Notes under the pieces: model-generated
The model's database searches: none
What the model was told of the DNA's origin: nothing
Seen by the model: only the letters and a program-made list of their open reading frames with translations
Program-made: the position numbers and the translations under genes
In this document: in pieces, positions 60,651 through 64,000 of the stretch
Layout: each line of letters begins with the position of its first letter
How positions within the stretch are numbered: position 1 is the first letter of the stretch
From: CAXBNB01 sp040151475
GTDB taxonomy: Bacteria > Bacteroidota > Bacteroidia > Cytophagales > Cyclobacteriaceae
Direction: 5' to 3'
Assembly: GCF_040151475.1 (NCBI RefSeq)
Contig: NZ_JBDKWG010000147.1
Coordinates: forward strand, 1-64,000
Length of the DNA: 64,000 nucleotides

Positions 60651-63386
60651 TTAAAGCTCGTAAACGTCCTTGAAATCTTCCTTGGTAGTACCTGCACTGA
60701 AGTGTCGGATGTTGTAAGTAAAGGTCAGCATAAAATAGCGTTGTAATACTGTGGACTGACTATCTTCTACATACAATTCGGTGATGTTTCTATTGGCATT
60801 ATTGTTCTGCTTAAGTAAGTCATAAACATTGATACTTATTTCCGCCAAATCATCCTTTAAAAATTTCTTCCCTGCACTCATGTTGAATAATAAAGAAGAG
60901 TTATCATACCCTGCGGACAAACCCGTATTGAGTTGATGCCTGACATTTGCCCTGTAAACAAACCCATCTAAGAACACCCAACGGTACTTAAAATTAGTAG
61001 TATGGTTGTAAAAATTATTATTTAGCGTCGGACGAAGTGAATTTTGAGCTACGTTGTAACTGGATCCGGTAGAAATATTGAAATCCAGATTTTCACTTAT
61101 ATTGCTGTTCAAAGAAACTCCCATTCCAAATTTACTTGTATTGGAGTAATTGACCTGATCATTGATCAAACCAGGTCTCTTGTAATAACTCATTCCACCT
61201 CTAAAATAAATATTGGATTTGATGGATTCCAAAGGTTTGCCGTAGCTCATATAAGACCTTACATAATAGTATCCATCGACATTCGCCGGACGTGTCAGCT
61301 GAGATCCTTCTTCCAAAATAATACCATCAGCAACCTCTGTCTGTTCTTCCGCAATAAAAGTGGCATTAGTAACTAAATCTTTAGCAAAAGAAGACTCCAC
61401 TGAAGCGTATATGGATTTACCCGTTTCTTCATTATTGAACCAATATCTGGCTCTTCCCCAATGATAATAGGTCTGATTTAAATCAGGATTTCCGGCTCTT
61501 AACTGCAAAGGGTTTGAATTATTGATCACATCCTGAAGATCGCCCACTGAAGGCTCATTAGTCCAGGTATGATAATTAAACTCAACCCTTTTATCCTCAG
61601 AAATCTCATAGTTTATTCTGGCAGATGGCAATACACTCTTAAATACTCTATTTTGATGCATATTCTTAGGAAACTCCTGTTGGTTTTCCATGTTGGCAAC
61701 CTGGTATTCAGCCTCGACTTGAAATTTTATTTTCTCAAATTTATACTGATACCCCAGTTCTGTACTCTGACGCAGGTACTGGCTTTCAAACGTATTACTT
61801 AATGCAGTATCTATTCTGGCATACTTCATACTTTCATCGATATCAAAAGTTAATTTATCAGAATCATCTATTCTGTTTCCAATCTTATATTCCAATTCCA
61901 TCATACTATGTTCTCCAACAGGTTCAGTGTACGATGTGTTGACACTCCATGAAATTCCTGTTCTACTCAATGTAGTCTGCTGGTCAATAATACTGACACT
62001 GTCACTCTCTGAATAAAAATAATTTTCAGCATATCTTGTAGCAAAATCCTCGTTGGTGTGCCACCCTGTATGTATTCCTGTAGTCAAACTACGCCCCTTT
62101 TTGTTGAATTTGTGGCTATAATAAAGATTGTTATCGTAATCATAGTCTTTGTATTTTCTTACCGAACTATTCTCCGTTGAATTAACAAGTTCGCTGGCTG
62201 AAGTGGTAATACCGGAAAAATCATCATTAACCCTCTCATTGTCAAACTTAAGATTGGGACGCATAATAAACCGATTGTTTTCGTCGATCTTATATTCGAT
62301 TTTAAAACTAAATCTATGCAATGCATCAACCCTATTCACATAACTTTCTTGTTTGTAAACTTGACCCGAGTCAGATGCAACAGCATAATCTCTAAACTTA
62401 TTTTGGCTTTCCTGATTTTCCTGCCTTGAAAACTGATAGCTAGCATGTACCTCTAACTTTTCACTTAAATCTTCGCTAAAATTCACCCCTATATTGTTGG
62501 TTTTTACCTGCCCATTCTGCACTCTGTTTTCACCAAGAGTATTAGGATCAGCAGAATAATCAATCATATTGATGTTGTTGCTGATTCCGGTAACAGTTAC
62601 CCTACGGTCATTGTTGAAAAAATTAACACTTGAACCAGCCTGATAAGCTTTATCATCACCAATACCAACGGTTGCTTTACCAAATTCACCCCTTCTCCTA
62701 TTGGGCTTGGTAACAATGTTAATCGTCTTCTGCTGCTCTCCATCGTCAAAACCACTCATCGCAGCTTTGTCACTTTTTTTGTCAAAGATTTGAATACTGG
62801 CAATCACTTCAGCAGGCAAATTCTGTAAAGCAGCTTTCACATCCCCTCCAAAGAAGGGTTTCCCATCTACCAGTATCACTTGTACATCTTCTCCATTGGC
62901 CTGAAGTTTCCCGTCCTGCATATTGATACCCGGTATTTTCTCTACCAAATCCTGCGCAGACGCATCGGCTGTAGTTTTATAAGCACCAGCGTTGAACTGA
63001 GCTGTATCACCTTTCTGCATCGCAGCGATCGGTTTGCCAACCACTTGGATTTCATCTAACATTTTGGTGCTTTCTTTAAGTAAAAGTTTACCCAAATCTA
63101 AGTTCTTTTTAAGTTCAACTTTCTGATACAAAGATTCAAATCCAACAAATCCGATTTTTATTAAATAAGCACCAGCCTTAATTTCCGTGATTTTAAAATT
63201 GCCGTCAAAGTCAGTAACACTTCCCTTAATCATTGAAGAATCTGAAGGGTTTTGGAGGACTACAGATGCTCCCGGAAATGTCAATCCATCTTCCGCACTT
63301 TGTACCGTGCCCGAAATACTAAAAGATTGAGAAAATAATGATGTGGACAAACACAAAAAACAAATAACTAAAAACAAATACCGCAT
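60651..63386 (-). CDS. Outer-membrane beta-barrel protein with carboxypeptidase-regulatory plug (TonB receptor-like)
   Basis: A 911-residue protein. A signal peptide ends before SFSISGTV. An N-terminal carboxypeptidase-regulatory-like domain (residues 24-105) precedes a plug-like part (IQVVGKPIAAMQKGDTAQFNAGAYKTT near 113-140 and GKPFFGGDVKAALQNLP) and a large beta-barrel of the OMP_b-brl_3 family, ending in YNIRHFSAG... It lacks a clear TonB box and has no SusD partner. It probably imports a ligand or exports something at the outer membrane. Confidence 0.88.
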   Translation of the reverse strand: MRYLFLVICFLCLSTSLFSQSFSISGTVQSAEDGLTFPGASVVLQNPSDSSMIKGSVTDFDGNFKITEIKAGAYLIKIGFVGFESLYQKVELKKNLDLGKLLLKESTKMLDEIQVVGKPIAAMQKGDTAQFNAGAYKTTADASAQDLVEKIPGINMQDGKLQANGEDVQVILVDGKPFFGGDVKAALQNLPAEVIASIQIFDKKSDKAAMSGFDDGEQQKTINIVTKPNRRRGEFGKATVGIGDDKAYQAGSSVNFFNNDRRVTVTGISNNINMIDYSADPNTLGENRVQNGQVKTNNIGVNFSEDLSEKLEVHASYQFSRQENQESQNKFRDYAVASDSGQVYKQESYVNRVDALHRFSFKIEYKIDENNRFIMRPNLKFDNERVNDDFSGITTSASELVNSTENSSVRKYKDYDYDNNLYYSHKFNKKGRSLTTGIHTGWHTNEDFATRYAENYFYSESDSVSIIDQQTTLSRTGISWSVNTSYTEPVGEHSMMELEYKIGNRIDDSDKLTFDIDESMKYARIDTALSNTFESQYLRQSTELGYQYKFEKIKFQVEAEYQVANMENQQEFPKNMHQNRVFKSVLPSARINYEISEDKRVEFNYHTWTNEPSVGDLQDVINNSNPLQLRAGNPDLNQTYYHWGRARYWFNNEETGKSIYASVESSFAKDLVTNATFIAEEQTEVADGIILEEGSQLTRPANVDGYYYVRSYMSYGKPLESIKSNIYFRGGMSYYKRPGLINDQVNYSNTSKFGMGVSLNSNISENLDFNISTGSSYNVAQNSLRPTLNNNFYNHTTNFKYRWVFLDGFVYRANVRHQLNTGLSAGYDNSSLLFNMSAGKKFLKDDLAEISINVYDLLKQNNNANRNITELYVEDSQSTVLQRYFMLTFTYNIRHFSAGTTKEDFKDVYEL

Positions 63387-63592
63387 TATATCAAACTAAA
63401 CTCTATTAAAAAATATCTTCAAATGACTGTCTTTCACCTGTTTCCATTCAAAAAAAGGACTATTTCATTGAATGAACCATAAAATTGGTTGCTTAGCAAA
63501 TACCAAGCCTAAATCAATAAGGTGTAAATAAAAAAAAGGAATCAAGTAATCTGACAACAGAAGACAAATGTTTAACACCTTTATTTTAATAG

Positions 63593-63826
63593 CTATTGAA
63601 TTATACTCCCCTTCTTATTTTTGGTTGGTGTTTTATCTGTTTTTTTAGGCTTCACAGATTTTTTAAATATAGTGTAGAACAATATCAACGACATTCCTGA
63701 GATCATCACCAGGTTGTACCACTTAGGCTCTCCATCCTGATACGATTTCATAAATTGCAGAGTAGCCAAAAATATGACAAGAAACCCTCCGGATATACCC
63801 AATACTCTTAATGTCTTATTACTCAT
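63593..63826 (-). CDS. Small two-helix membrane protein, unknown
   Basis: A 77-residue protein with two membrane helices (about residues 8-25 and 38-55) and a Lys-rich C-terminus (KKSVKPKKTDKTPTKNKKG). No family was recognised. It precedes no gene on its strand within 200 bases, although the partial DUF1232 gene upstream ends 40 bases before its start, so the two may form an operon. Confidence 0.6.
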   Translation of the reverse strand: MSNKTLRVLGISGGFLVIFLATLQFMKSYQDGEPKWYNLVMISGMSLILFYTIFKKSVKPKKTDKTPTKNKKGSIIQ

Positions 63827-63866
63827 AAAGTCAACGCTGTTTTTTTGATTAAATTAGAAGAAAATG

Positions 63867-64000
63867 CTATGCAGATTGTCGTGAAATCTCCCACTGACGG
63901 AATTTTTCAATGTCTTCTTTAATGCTTTGATAGACCCAATATACAATGGCCGCATCATCAGTCAATCCTAAACCAACTATAAAGTCAGGAATGAAATCAA
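63867..64000 (-). CDS. DUF1232/YkvA-family membrane protein, 3' part
   Basis: The last 43 codons of a gene whose 5' part is outside the window. The read-out begins DFIPDFIVGLGLTDDAAIVYW, which is the DUF1232 (YkvA) signature with the P-D-x-I...G-L-x-D-D pattern, and ends in a charged helix. The family is a small membrane protein of unknown role. The stop is at 63867-63869. Confidence 0.85.
   Translation of the reverse strand, partial: DFIPDFIVGLGLTDDAAIVYWVYQSIKEDIEKFRQWEISRQSA

Overview
The window comes from a Bacteroidota chromosome, most likely a marine or free-living Cytophagales-type bacterium. The evidence is the gene content: a PorP/SprF protein with T9SS type A and type B sorted surface proteins, a large outer-membrane beta-barrel receptor with a carboxypeptidase-regulatory plug, NqrF, FtsX-type permeases with an N-terminal prefix domain, and Pirellula/Verrucomicrobium-type haem dehydrogenases. 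The DNA is AT-rich, Shine-Dalgarno sequences are weak or absent, and several promoters fit the Bacteroidota pattern (TTG, then TAnnTTTG). No transposase, integrase, CRISPR array, rRNA or tRNA gene was recognised.

Layout. 1-12.7 kb is mostly housekeeping and metabolism: the tail of a basic protein, an ABC-F ATPase, an M19 dipeptidase lipoprotein, a polytopic membrane protein, a minimal PspC protein, an arginase-fold protein with substituted metal ligands, nqrF without nqrA-E, a VOC protein, a radical SAM protein, pyrF, an OmpA-family protein and a NarL-type response regulator. 12.7-29.2 kb, almost all on the minus strand, holds a DUF5916/CBM9 outer-membrane protein and three PadR-regulator/FtsX-permease pairs plus a 3' fragment of a fourth permease. 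Interleaved with these are an S41 protease lipoprotein and a cytochrome c dehydrogenase. Inverted and direct repeats cluster here, and at least two padR promoters overlap operator-like repeats. 29.6-36.4 kb encodes a calcium-type FG-GAP propeller lipoprotein directly behind a 1173-residue haem dehydrogenase, then a MORN-repeat protein.

36.6-46 kb is a run of mostly plus-strand single genes: glutaryl-CoA dehydrogenase, a DUF2306 membrane protein, MsrA lipoprotein, a voltage-gated K+ channel with a zinc ribbon, a YceI-like protein, a glycoside-hydrolase-like lipoprotein, an NlpE-like protein, a pentapeptide protein, a fatty-acid desaturase and a metallophosphoesterase. 46-58 kb contains a PAS histidine kinase and the T9SS-linked surface proteins: PorP/SprF, a 1739-residue type B cargo, and a three-gene operon ending in a 922-residue type A cargo. 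58-64 kb contains a cysteine-cluster protein, rnhB, a secreted esterase, a receptor-like outer-membrane barrel, a small membrane protein and the 3' part of a DUF1232 gene.

The most distinctive part is 15-29 kb. PadR/permease pairs have multiplied here without any adjacent ATPase gene, and the S41 protease gene carries a promoter visibly homologous to that of the nearest padR. This suggests a shared regulatory unit, probably an envelope-stress or export response, although that function is inferred.
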